From Coralloluteibacterium stylophorae (GTDB lineage Bacteria > Pseudomonadota > Gammaproteobacteria > Xanthomonadales > Xanthomonadaceae), in the NCBI RefSeq assembly GCF_018122625.2, contig NZ_JAGQFT020000005.1, forward strand, positions 186,001 through 250,000: a stretch of 64,000 bases of DNA, given 5' to 3'. Of this stretch, positions 25,020 through 33,548 are shown one piece after another. Made by a program: the position numbers and the translations under genes. The notes beneath the pieces were generated by a model, which saw only the letters and a list, made by a program, of their open reading frames with translations, had not been told where the DNA came from and did no database searches. Within the stretch, counting starts at the first letter, position 1. Each line of letters starts with the position of its first letter.

Positions 25020-25857
25020 GCGCCTTCTCTTCGCAGGCGGAGATGAGATTTATGCCATTAGCACTTTTTTTCGACACCTGCCCGTCAACCATATATTTGC
25101 GTACAGCCGATGCAGCATCGAGGCCATGCCTGCTCGAGGCAATAGCCTCTTTGGGGAGATTCTGAAACGATGGGAGACTCCCCCGAGGAAGATCTCGCTC
25201 CTGCAGCACACCAAGAAACTTTAGTTGTGCACAAGCGCCAAGTTCATAGGCCAGCACCTCGTCACGCTGCAGGGCGGCCGGCTTACCTAGCACCCCAGCA
25301 GCTACATGTACGGTTTCATGCGCCATCTTCGATATCACATTGGCAGTACTGGCTCGACTATCCTCGCTGCTCCACGGGAACGCGAACGACACATCCATCG
25401 ACCCCCCAATCGATATCGAGGATCTGCTGGTCACAAAGGACCGGCCCGCGGGTACTAGCGTTACTCGAAACCTGCCTGTGCGCCCCGTTGCGCCGGCTAG
25501 CTGCCTGACCCATGTAACCGCAGAAAGCAACTGCTCACACAGCAGAGATGAACCGTCAACCGGATGGGGGGAGTAAATCTCAATGGAGGTCTCGTTGAGT
25601 CTGCAGTTGTCTACTTCATCAGCAACTTCATCGAATGGCAGTTCTCCCGGAATAACGCTAGCAGTGGTCAGAATCGCGATCCCCATAAATGAAGCAACCG
25701 AGGTGGAGTTCGCGCCGCGGTCGGACACTTGAGATAGAAGGTCGCCACGACTGCTAACACATCCGCTCAGCAACAGGGCCGAGATCAGAAATGCCTTTGA
25801 CAGCGCGAGAAAGCGCCGCAAGCATGAACTTGCGGCGCTGAATTTCCCATTCGGCAT
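24991..25857 (-). CDS. Lipoprotein with HETVH zinc-peptidase-like motif (probably frameshifted)
   Basis: A 288-residue protein with a lipoprotein signal peptide and lipobox LSGC (Cys33), so it is envelope-anchored. At about residue 185 it carries KMAHETVHVAAGVLG, an HExxH motif as in zinc metallopeptidases, followed some 20 residues later by EVLAYELGACAQ, where a third ligand (Glu) could lie. No family is recognised. Base composition is lower in GC than in flanking core genes, pointing to acquisition by transfer. The 3' end is abrupt, and a 70-residue continuation lies in another frame downstream, so the encoded protein may be truncated. A catalytic role is inferred only from the motif. Confidence 0.6.
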   Translation of the reverse strand: MPNGKFSAASSCLRRFLALSKAFLISALLLSGCVSSRGDLLSQVSDRGANSTSVASFMGIAILTTASVIPGELPFDEVADEVDNCRLNETSIEIYSPHPVDGSSLLCEQLLSAVTWVRQLAGATGRTGRFRVTLVPAGRSFVTSRSSISIGGSMDVSFAFPWSSEDSRASTANVISKMAHETVHVAAGVLGKPAALQRDEVLAYELGACAQLKFLGVLQERDLPRGSLPSFQNLPKEAIASSRHGLDAASAVRKYMVDGQVSKKSANGINLISACEEKARSAFSSPGL

Positions 25858-25911
25858 TGATGAGGCGATGGATGCTTTGTGCAGCGATAGTAGGTGGAGG
25901 TAGCCAGACCC

Positions 25912-25963
25912 GAAGGGGTCAGGTTCATTTGTAAACCTGCTGAAAATGAACCTGACCCCTTAT
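25912..25963. repeat. Inverted repeat of aaggggtcaggttcattt
   Basis: The sequence aaggggtcaggttcattt (from 25912) and its reverse complement aaatgaacctgaccccttat (from 25944) face each other across about 15 bases. Related single copies lie at about 24810-24824 and 29658-29676. The three sites roughly frame the low-GC island. Confidence 0.8.
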
Positions 25964-26058
25964 TTTAGCCTCGAGCTCCTTGACCCGACGCAGCTCCGAC
26001 GCCTCCAGCCCGCCATGCTTCGACTTCCACTGGTAGTACGTCGGCGCGCTGATGCCGG
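25964..26058 (-). pseudogene. IS3-family transposase OrfA remnant
   Basis: The minus strand reads AGISAPTYYQWKSKHGG, then LEASELRRVKELEAK. This is the helix-turn-helix and leucine-zipper region of IS3-family OrfA proteins (pattern GIS-x-x-TYYxWKxKYGGLE). Only about 30 residues remain: there is no start, and downstream the frame runs into the inverted repeat. It is a dead insertion-sequence fragment at the edge of the two-gene ATPase unit, supporting a history of mobile DNA in this island. Confidence 0.8.
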
Positions 26059-26113
26059 CTGTATGTAGGAGAGGGCCGATTTAAATGGATCGCGCTGTCG
26101 AATCTTTGAGCGT

Positions 26114-26560
26114 TCAATCGAGAGAGCGCAGCATACAAAAAAACCACGTAAATCCAGCGGTGATCGCCAGAATGGCAATCGCCACATATGTTTCATACCA
26201 GTGAAATAGCCTACCGATCTTTGGTAGCGGTCGGCTGCCCCCGAGGTACTCGTCCTCCATTAGCGCCTCCGCATGGCGGTAATCGAGCCACGATAAGATT
26301 CCGCTGATCAGCATCGAGACAGAAAACAGCGCGAGGACCCAGAGTAGCATCAGCAGGCCATCGCTCGCAGCTGAAGCAAAACCTTCTGAAACCCGTTCTT
26401 CCGCAAGCGCCGTCCACAGACGATAATGAGCCCCCACAACGAGCGCCAGCCCAGCCTGATAGATGGCGAGAAGTGCCAATGTCGTCTTGTTCAGGAATTT
26501 TTTCTGCTCGAGTACGTACTTGTACCGCTCTAGCATGAAGTCTTTGTCGACATTGGTCAT
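26114..26560 (-). CDS. Three-helix membrane protein partnered with the HD-GHKL ATPase
   Basis: A 148-residue inner-membrane protein. A short charged N-terminus (VDKDFMLERYKYVLEQKKF) precedes three hydrophobic segments: TTLALLAIYQAGLALVVGA, GLLMLLWVLALFSVSMLISG and YVAIAILAITAGFTWFFCML. Between the second and third lies a cytoplasmic or periplasmic loop with acidic residues (LDYRHAEALMEDEYLGG). No family is recognised. Its ATG overlaps the TGA of the 1028-residue ATPase gene by four bases, so the two are translated together and probably form one system. In such pairs the membrane protein is often the effector; that is inference. Low GC, like its partner. Confidence 0.75.
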   Translation of the reverse strand: MTNVDKDFMLERYKYVLEQKKFLNKTTLALLAIYQAGLALVVGAHYRLWTALAEERVSEGFASAASDGLLMLLWVLALFSVSMLISGILSWLDYRHAEALMEDEYLGGSRPLPKIGRLFHWYETYVAIAILAITAGFTWFFCMLRSLD

Positions 26561-29500
26561 TGCTGCTCCTTACGATCCCACGCAAAGGGGTCGAAGAAGT
26601 CGCCCGATGAGCTGCGGGTCGCGAATATGAAATCATCGATGTCAGTCAAGTGCGGGGAAAGCATATTAAAGACACCTGGCTCCACTTGCCTGCGGATAGA
26701 ATCCTCGTCTACCGATTGCCACCGAAGGCGCGCACTCAACAACGTCTCAAGAAGTATGAAGTAAATGACTAGTTTGCGATGCTCGGCCGCCTCTTGAGCG
26801 CCTGTCCATAAACTGCCAAGAAATTTCGTAAGCGGATCTTCCGGCTGGAAATACCAGTCCCTATTCACAAGCACGCCCGACGCATCACCGAGCCCGGTAG
26901 CACTCACATCACCCACCGGGATTTTGACGTCCTGGCGTGCGCGGCGGCTGGCATGCCGCACCTGCACTAGTATGTTTGCGAGGCGGCGGTCAATGGATTC
27001 CAGTGCGTTCAATGCCACCTCGAAATCAATCCATCTCCCCTTCTCGCCTTTGCACCGCCAGCGCGCATCCACGCGGCGAGATTTCTCTGAGGCAACTATT
27101 TCCGTAACCTCAAATTCTCGGTAAAGAATGCGAGTTAAATAGTGCGACGCTGAGTAATTCAGTAAGGTAAGGCCGGGAGGGTAAGGGGAATCAACGTTTC
27201 CCAGCATCTTTAACATTGACTGTGCACTGATGTTTGTGGGGGCATCTCGGACAAATTGCTCAGCTGACCTCGATAGGGGCGACTCGACCGTCCAGAACTC
27301 GGTTGCCTGCTGCAAATCACGCAGAGATACCCGGCGACGCCGCCCATCATCGGACTCACCCAGTAGAAGGGCGCTTTCGGCCATGGCCGCTTCGAGTGCA
27401 GCGGCTCGAATAACCGTCTCTTCCCGGCCAAGCAATGCCGAAGCTATATAAGGCGCTTCACCTACGGCGCGGGTTAGCGAGAAGCCTTCTTCAGTCTGGA
27501 GCCGCTGGATCTCCGTACTAACGTGGCCGGCGTAAAGCCGGTAAATGGTTTCGAGCATCCTTCTCTGCTCGGCCGTGTCCTCCAAGGCTGAGCGGGCAAC
27601 GTTAGTTTTCGGGGCGTCTTTTCCAACAGCATTTGCGATGGCCACGATGCTGCCACCGCGGAAGCCAGGAGTAGAGAACTCTACGCCGACGCCCTCGATG
27701 CACGTCGCCATTGGCGGGCGCTCACGCCCATCTGGAAGTCTCGCCTCATTACCAACCTCAACAAAGCTCCAATCCTTGAAGTAGCGGCTCCGCGCCAAAG
27801 CGAAAGCGAGTGTGACGCCGTCCTGGGAGACCTCGTGAACGGCGACTTCGCGCCGGAATCGCGAGCTAGCTGCGGACGTCGTTGCCAAGTAGCTCTCGAT
27901 GGCTTCTTTGGGTGAGGAATAGCCTACCGGTTGCGGCGCGTTGTCATCGACCTGTACCGTCACCGCACACCGCGGAAACATAAGCCACAAGCGTGCGATT
28001 TCCATTATGTCGCGAATCGCCGCTGTCGGTCTGATAACGAGGCGAACACTGGTGCCATGCGGCACAACACCAATTTCGTCTCGATCCACCTCTTTATCTA
28101 GCAACTTGATCAGGTACTTTCCGTGTACCGACCGCAAGGAGACGCGGCGCGCCTTCTCATCCTCTGGGCTGCACGTGGTAATTTCGACGTCATCGGAAAC
28201 CATGAATGCGGTGAGCACTCCAATCCCGAATCGACTAATAGAGCTAAAGTCGGGATGCCTTTCTTTGAACTGCGGGTCCTGATAGCGGGATGAGCCAACC
28301 TTTAGGAGGTGATTAACAATCACCTCTTGCGACATCCCTGTGCCATTATCTTCTATTGTCAGTGTCCGTGGTTGGCTCGCCCATTTGATTCTGATGCTCG
28401 GTTCGTAGGTTGTGCCACTCGGCTCGGATGCCTGCTGCAAACGCACTGCGTCCAGTGCGTTCTGCGTTAGCTCACGCAACACAACGGTCGTGTCGTTGTA
28501 GAGCGTGTGCCCGGTGAGAAGATCAAGAATCTTTTGCTGATCCAACGTGAAGCCAAACGACTCCGTCAAGAACCCGGTTGCCTCGATGTTGCTTTGATCA
28601 ATGTAGCGCCATGGATATTTCAGAGGACGTGTTGTTTTCGTAAGCGACTTGGCGATAGCCGCATAACAAGATTGTATCTCTCTTTCCGCGTAGGTCAGGT
28701 AGCTGGTAAGGCCAAAAAACCCATCAGCGTGCTGGAACTGCGCGTGGACCTCAATCGTGTCCGCCTGCGCATCTGGTGACACGTTCCCGTCGCGGTCCAG
28801 GCCCGGCTTCGGCCTCACGTTCCGAACTGCCCCTTGTTTCCGCCATTCCACCTGGCTCAGGGGGTCGGTCGGATTAATCAATTGATACAAAATAGATGGG
28901 GCGCGGTTCTTGGTGATCTGTAGCAAATCGACGGTGCGAAGGACTGCAGCTAAGTATTGCAGGTTGACGGTCTCTTCCTCAGAGCTGCCGTAGGGCTGCG
29001 AGACCTTATATCTCTGAACATCCGCAAGGTCGTCTCGTGTGTGACTCTCGCATAGCAGTGCCAGATCACGCTTCAGCGCGGGATCAAACTTCGCGAAAAG
29101 TGACGACACAAGCTGTCTGATTTCCCCAGACTCGTCGCCCGCGTCCGTAGGTAGTCCTTCGATCCAAGACCGTATACGCCTGCCGTGGCTATAACGCACG
29201 TATTCTTGGAACCAGATTCGCTCAGCCTCTTCATCTGGCAACTGGTTAAGACGGGCTCGGAATTCGTCAAGCTGATTAGCACTAATGATGGGCTCATTAC
29301 GAAACTTCGTGAAGTCAACGTTGTCATTGCGCCGGTTGTACTCATGCCTGCTGATGAGCATCCCGACATCATGGAAATAGATTCCTAAGACGAGAAGTAG
29401 GCATTCGCCGGCGGACAGTTGATCTTTCGAATCTGCAGGTATCAACCACTCGGCTGTCTTGATCATGCTTTCGACGTGGCGAAAGCTGTGGTCGGTGTAC

Positions 29501-29643
29501 TCGTTAAAGAAGCCGTATCGACCCACCTGCGTAAGAAGCAGCTCAACGTTATTTCGTACATCCGCAAGGTTGATCGGAAAACTCGGAAGCTTAGTTGCTG
29601 CATCAGCTCGGAGTTCGAGCTCAGACCAATTCGACTCGTTCAT
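26557..29643 (-). CDS. HD-domain + Hsp90/GHKL-type ATPase (candidate conflict/defence protein)
   Basis: A 1028-residue protein with two recognisable domains. Residues 30-250 look like an HD hydrolase-type domain: DHSFRH (His52, His56), YFHDVGML (His91-Asp92), SHGRR (His153), His201 and VLRTVDLLQ (Asp239). Residues 365-560 form a GHKL ATPase of the Hsp90/MutL kind: RELTQNALDAVR (N box, 390-401), EDNGTGM (G1, 431-437), RFGIGVLTAFM (G2, 471-481). The last 450 residues are unassigned. As far as I recall, HD domains fused to Hsp90-like ATPases have been predicted in bacterial conflict systems, but I cannot confirm this match. The start has aaaggagg at five bases. It overlaps a membrane-protein gene and lies in a low-GC island. 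No signal peptide or membrane segment is visible. Confidence 0.8.
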   Translation of the reverse strand: MNESNWSELELRADAATKLPSFPINLADVRNNVELLLTQVGRYGFFNEYTDHSFRHVESMIKTAEWLIPADSKDQLSAGECLLLVLGIYFHDVGMLISRHEYNRRNDNVDFTKFRNEPIISANQLDEFRARLNQLPDEEAERIWFQEYVRYSHGRRIRSWIEGLPTDAGDESGEIRQLVSSLFAKFDPALKRDLALLCESHTRDDLADVQRYKVSQPYGSSEEETVNLQYLAAVLRTVDLLQITKNRAPSILYQLINPTDPLSQVEWRKQGAVRNVRPKPGLDRDGNVSPDAQADTIEVHAQFQHADGFFGLTSYLTYAEREIQSCYAAIAKSLTKTTRPLKYPWRYIDQSNIEATGFLTESFGFTLDQQKILDLLTGHTLYNDTTVVLRELTQNALDAVRLQQASEPSGTTYEPSIRIKWASQPRTLTIEDNGTGMSQEVIVNHLLKVGSSRYQDPQFKERHPDFSSISRFGIGVLTAFMVSDDVEITTCSPEDEKARRVSLRSVHGKYLIKLLDKEVDRDEIGVVPHGTSVRLVIRPTAAIRDIMEIARLWLMFPRCAVTVQVDDNAPQPVGYSSPKEAIESYLATTSAASSRFRREVAVHEVSQDGVTLAFALARSRYFKDWSFVEVGNEARLPDGRERPPMATCIEGVGVEFSTPGFRGGSIVAIANAVGKDAPKTNVARSALEDTAEQRRMLETIYRLYAGHVSTEIQRLQTEEGFSLTRAVGEAPYIASALLGREETVIRAAALEAAMAESALLLGESDDGRRRRVSLRDLQQATEFWTVESPLSRSAEQFVRDAPTNISAQSMLKMLGNVDSPYPPGLTLLNYSASHYLTRILYREFEVTEIVASEKSRRVDARWRCKGEKGRWIDFEVALNALESIDRRLANILVQVRHASRRARQDVKIPVGDVSATGLGDASGVLVNRDWYFQPEDPLTKFLGSLWTGAQEAAEHRKLVIYFILLETLLSARLRWQSVDEDSIRRQVEPGVFNMLSPHLTDIDDFIFATRSSSGDFFDPFAWDRKEQQ

Positions 29644-29786
29644 ACGCCTCCTTTGCAAAGTAAGGGGTCGGGTTGATTTTGTTCCGTAGGCCCGCGGTGC
29701 GTTGAGGAGCCATGTCTGGGGGAGTCGGTGATGAGTAGGTTGAACGACTGCGTGCCTGAAGCGGCGCCTTTGCCTGGCTCTTCTCA

Positions 29787-31187
29787 CTAATCGGACGCTG
29801 TTTGGGGCGCGGCGGGACTCTGCTCGCCAGGCTCGTTGCGGTCCAGGGCACCCAGCTCGGCTTCCTTTTGCATTGCAGCGGGCCCCACATCGGCTGGATC
29901 TGTACGGTCCTCCCTGATCCTCGGCGCCCGTGGCTGCCACGCCTTCAGGTGCTGACCAACCTGCTCGTAAAAGTCGGGGATCGCCTGCTCGAGGTCGATC
30001 ACGAAGTTGCGACGCTGCGAGAACCTTCCGGCCAGATCCCTGGCGAAGACCACTTCGAACGACGATACGACCTGTCCGTTCTGTTCGGCCGCCTCCGGGG
30101 TTTCCCTCAGCCGAGCCAGGGGGTGTTGCGTACATGGCCCACGGCCCGGCCGGTAGAGACGAACATGGATGTTGTCTGGCTTGGACTTGCCTAGTTGGCG
30201 GAGCAGCCATGTCAACCTGGCCCGCGTGGATTTTCGATCGGCTGGGGCAGAAACCCGCATCGATGCGTAGATCGTGCGCCTATTGAAGTCGGCCGCCACT
30301 TCGATCGCTGCTGCCGTGTTGGGGACCGAGAACACGCTCCGCAGTCGACCCTCCTTGGCCAGGCGGTCCGCGTCCTCTCTGAGGCGCAGCGCTGGATCCA
30401 CCGCATGCGCCCTGGGCACCTTGACTGAAACTTCTTCTCCAAGCTGGCGGCTGAGGATGAGGCTCAGGTCGCGGGTCTCCTGGTACCACGCCCCGACCAC
30501 TTCCTGCGTCTCAGGGGACTTCGGCGAGAGCGTCGCCCCCGCCTGAACCGCGTGAGCGACGGCGGTCCAAGCCGCGGGCATCTGATCGAAGCTTTTGACG
30601 CCGGCGCTGGGATGGCTGAGGAACCTGATCATCTCGTTCAAGATCACCCGCTGCTCGCGATCGCGAACCTCGCCGTCCTCGAGATGAAGCATCGCCTGGG
30701 TCAGCACGTACATCCACGACCAGTGCCAGAGCGCGGCCTTCTTCGCTGAGGCACTGCTGACAGCAATGGGGTGATGGCTGGGCATGGGTGCGAACTGATT
30801 CGAGATCGTCAGCAGCGCATCGATCCCGTTGATCTTGGCGAGCTCCAAGTACGACTCAATCTGCTCCGTGGTCAGGTCAGCGTTGCCCACCTTTGCTTCG
30901 ACCAACGCGGTCCAACGGGTGGCGCCCGACCTCAGCACAAGCAGTCCATCCGGTCGCAGCTTCGAGTCGCCTCCCTTTCGAAGCACCACTTCGGTGTATG
31001 TCTCCAAGCGGGTTCGTGCGCCCACCTTGATGCCGAGGTCCGCTAGGAGAGCTTTGCCGAAGTCGTCGATCGTCTCCATGCACGCCAGCACGATCGAAAG
31101 GGTTCGCCCCTCCTTCGAGGTTTCGGCGAGCACCGGGAAAAGCCGGGCCCGCTCGCCCCGAAGAAGAAAGTCAGGTTTCTCGTCCAT
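29787..31187 (-). CDS. PD-(D/E)xK nuclease-like protein
   Basis: A 466-residue soluble protein. Residues 78-110 read LRPDGLLVLRSGATRW, then TALVEAKVGNADLTTEQIES: Asp80, Glu97, Lys99 and Gln109 fit the PD-(D/E)xK catalytic core of restriction-like endonucleases. The N-terminal helix region (LSIVLACMETIDDFGKALL) and the long C-terminal half (residues 150-430) are unassigned; the tail is rich in E, P and A and probably disordered. It may cut DNA or RNA, or be a non-catalytic relative. It precedes the HD-GHKL gene on the same strand by 143 bases. Its GC is intermediate between the island and the core genome. Whether it belongs to the same system is open. Confidence 0.65.
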   Translation of the reverse strand: MDEKPDFLLRGERARLFPVLAETSKEGRTLSIVLACMETIDDFGKALLADLGIKVGARTRLETYTEVVLRKGGDSKLRPDGLLVLRSGATRWTALVEAKVGNADLTTEQIESYLELAKINGIDALLTISNQFAPMPSHHPIAVSSASAKKAALWHWSWMYVLTQAMLHLEDGEVRDREQRVILNEMIRFLSHPSAGVKSFDQMPAAWTAVAHAVQAGATLSPKSPETQEVVGAWYQETRDLSLILSRQLGEEVSVKVPRAHAVDPALRLREDADRLAKEGRLRSVFSVPNTAAAIEVAADFNRRTIYASMRVSAPADRKSTRARLTWLLRQLGKSKPDNIHVRLYRPGRGPCTQHPLARLRETPEAAEQNGQVVSSFEVVFARDLAGRFSQRRNFVIDLEQAIPDFYEQVGQHLKAWQPRAPRIREDRTDPADVGPAAMQKEAELGALDRNEPGEQSPAAPQTASD

Positions 31188-31303
31188 GCTCGCTCGCTCC
31201 TCAAGCTAGTGATGAATCCGTCGCCGCTCAGGTCACTGCCCGGACCCCTGCCCGGTTCGGGCGGTCCATCTGCAATGGATCGGGCCCCTGCTCCGTCGCT
31301 GCG

Positions 31304-32788
31304 TCATTCCGCCCCCACCGTCCTCTCCCTTGCCCATTCCCTGAGCGCCTCAACCTTCTCCGCCATCACCACTGACAGCGGACGGGTGGCGCGGAGTTCG
31401 TCGAGGAGGAGGGGCATGGCGAGCGGAGAGCCGCTGCCGTGCGCGGCATAGAGCCCCGCGACGATCGCCTGCTCGATTTCCGCACCCGAGAACCCTTCTG
31501 ACCCAGCGGCCAGCGCCGCCAGGTCGAACACGTCCGGGTCAAGCGCACGGCGGGCGAGGTGGATGCGGAAGATCTCCGCCCGCGCCTCGGGCGTCGGCAG
31601 GTCGACGAAGAAGATCTCGTCGAAGCGACCCTTGCGCAGCAGTTCGGGCGGGAGCTGGTGGACCTGGTTCGCCGTGGCGACGAGGAACACGCGGCTCTTG
31701 CGCTCGGCCATCCAGGTCAGCAGGTAGCCGAGCACGCGGCGCGAAACGCCGCCGTCGCTGCCTTCGTCGGCGGCCAGGCCCTTCTCGATCTCGTCCATCC
31801 ACAGCACGCAGGGCTCGAGCTGCTCGGCGGAGGCCAGCGCCTCGCGCAGGTTCTTCTCGGTCTCGCCGTGGTACTTGGCGTAGAGCGTGCCGAAGTCCAG
31901 GCGCACCAGCGGCACGCCGAAGCCGCCGGCCACGGCCTTGGCCGCGAGCGACTTGCCGCAGCCCTGCACGCCGAGCAGCAGCACGCCCTTGGGCGGGTCG
32001 AGCCCGGGCGGTGCGTTGCCGCCGACGAACACGCCCTTGCGCTGCGCGACCCAGCGCTTGAGACGGCCGACGCCGGCGACATCCGCGAACTGCGCGGTGT
32101 CGAACTCGAAGTGCAGGTGCCCGCTCTTGTTGATCAGCTCGAACTTGAGCCGGGCCAGGTGCGGCAGGTCGTCGGGGCCGAGCGCGCCGTCGTCGTGGAT
32201 CAGGTGCCGGGCGATGCGGCGCGCGTCCAGCGCGGAAAGGCCGGCGAGGTTGCGCACGATCTGCGCGACCGCCTGCTGGTCGACCTCGACCCGGCGCCCG
32301 CCGTTCTCCTTCGCGTAGGCCGCGGCCTCCTCGCGCACGATCTTCAGCAGCGCGTTGGCGTCGGGCAGCCTGAGCGACACGCGGGTGGCGAGGAGCTCCA
32401 GGTCCGGCGGCAGCTCGACCTTCATCCCGACCAGCACCAGCACGTGCGGCTGGCAGTCGCGGCGCTGGCAGATCTCGCGCACCTGGCGCTGGGTGGAGGC
32501 GTAGCCGAGGTAGGGGTGGAAGTCGAACAGCAGGTAGATGCCGCGCTGCTCGGCCTCGCGGATGGCGCGCAGCGTGGTGCTGGCGTCGGGCGCGACGGTC
32601 GGCGGGTCCTCGGTGTCGAGGTCCATGCGCCGCAGGCCCTCGGTGATCGACCAGCGGTGCAGCGCGCGCCACACCTCCATCAGCACGTGGCGGAACAGCT
32701 CCACCACGCGCGCCTCGTCCGGCGTCTCGATGACCAGCAGCGGCGTATTCGCCCGCACCAGCGCGGCCAGGTCCTTGAGGTCGCTCAC
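31304..32788 (-). CDS. Ycf46-like AAA+ ATPase
   Basis: A 494-residue AAA+ protein. The N-terminal part (1-240; DLAALVRANTPLLVIETPDE, LLFDFHPYLG, RVSLRLPDANALLKIVREE) is the lid-like, inactive first domain typical of Ycf46. The second domain has Walker A GVQGCGKS, the pore region YAKYHGETEKN, Walker B VLWMDEIE, a sensor VFLVATANQ and arginine-finger region ELLRKGRFDE. It should remodel or unfold proteins or complexes; the bacterial substrate is unknown. I chose the second of two GTG codons (32788), because aagga is eight bases upstream; the GTG six bases earlier is too close to it. GC is back to core level here. Confidence 0.85.
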   Translation of the reverse strand: MSDLKDLAALVRANTPLLVIETPDEARVVELFRHVLMEVWRALHRWSITEGLRRMDLDTEDPPTVAPDASTTLRAIREAEQRGIYLLFDFHPYLGYASTQRQVREICQRRDCQPHVLVLVGMKVELPPDLELLATRVSLRLPDANALLKIVREEAAAYAKENGGRRVEVDQQAVAQIVRNLAGLSALDARRIARHLIHDDGALGPDDLPHLARLKFELINKSGHLHFEFDTAQFADVAGVGRLKRWVAQRKGVFVGGNAPPGLDPPKGVLLLGVQGCGKSLAAKAVAGGFGVPLVRLDFGTLYAKYHGETEKNLREALASAEQLEPCVLWMDEIEKGLAADEGSDGGVSRRVLGYLLTWMAERKSRVFLVATANQVHQLPPELLRKGRFDEIFFVDLPTPEARAEIFRIHLARRALDPDVFDLAALAAGSEGFSGAEIEQAIVAGLYAAHGSGSPLAMPLLLDELRATRPLSVVMAEKVEALREWARERTVGAE

Positions 32789-32877
32789 CCGCACAGTCCT
32801 TGTTTCCCCTGCGGGGGACGATAGCAGAGCGGGGCCGCCACGCCGCGGCTGGGCCCTCACCCGCGCACACGCTCGAC

Positions 32878-33515
32878 TCCCTCTCCCGCGGAGCGGGGGA
32901 GGGGGCCAGCAGCGTGGCGCATCGCTGTAGCCCCCTCTCCCGCAAAGCGGGGGAGGGTTGGGGTGGGGGCGCGGCGTAGCCGCGGCTGTGGGATTGGCCC
33001 GGGCGCCCATGGCGCGCTGCGCGCCTCACCCCCATCCCAACCTTCCCCCGCAGGCGGGGGAAGGGGCTGAAAGCGCGGCCGGGAAGGGGCGAGAAGCGCT
33101 GCCGGGGGAAGGGGCCAACAGCGTGGCGCATTGCTGTAGCTCCCTCTCCCGCGGAGCGGGGGAGGGTCGGGGTGGGGGCGTGGCGTAGCCGCGGCTGTGG
33201 GATTGGCCCGAGCGCCCATGATGCGCTGCGCGCCTCACCCCCATCCCAACCTTCCCCCGCAGGCGGGGGAAGGGGCCAAAAGCGCGGCGGGGAAGGGGCC
33301 AGAAGCGCGGCCGGGAAGGGGCGAGAAGCGCTGGCGGGGGAAGGGGCCGACAGCGTGGCGCATTGCCGTAGCTCCCTCTCCCGCGGAGCGGGGGAGGGTT
33401 GGGGTGGGGGCGCGGCGTAGCCGCGGCTGTGGGATTGGCCCGAGCGTCCATGATGCGCTGCGCGCCTCACCCCCATCCCAACCTTCCCCCGCAGGCGGGG
33501 GAAGGGGCCAGAAGC
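32878..33515. repeat. Array of inverted-arm intergenic repeats (three long units)
   Basis: Arms containing gcgggggagggttgggg or its one-base variant start near 32890, 33150 and 33380. Opposite arms containing ccccatcccaaccttccccc start near 33030, 33240 and 33474. Between them runs a shared central phrase with gtagccgcggctgtgggattggccc. In the 3' part of each unit aaggggc-gagaagcgc pieces are repeated two to four times. No gene is called in this 750-base gap. Confidence 0.9.
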
Positions 33516-33548
33516 GCGGGCGGGGACTTCGACGGCAATGCGGGGGGC

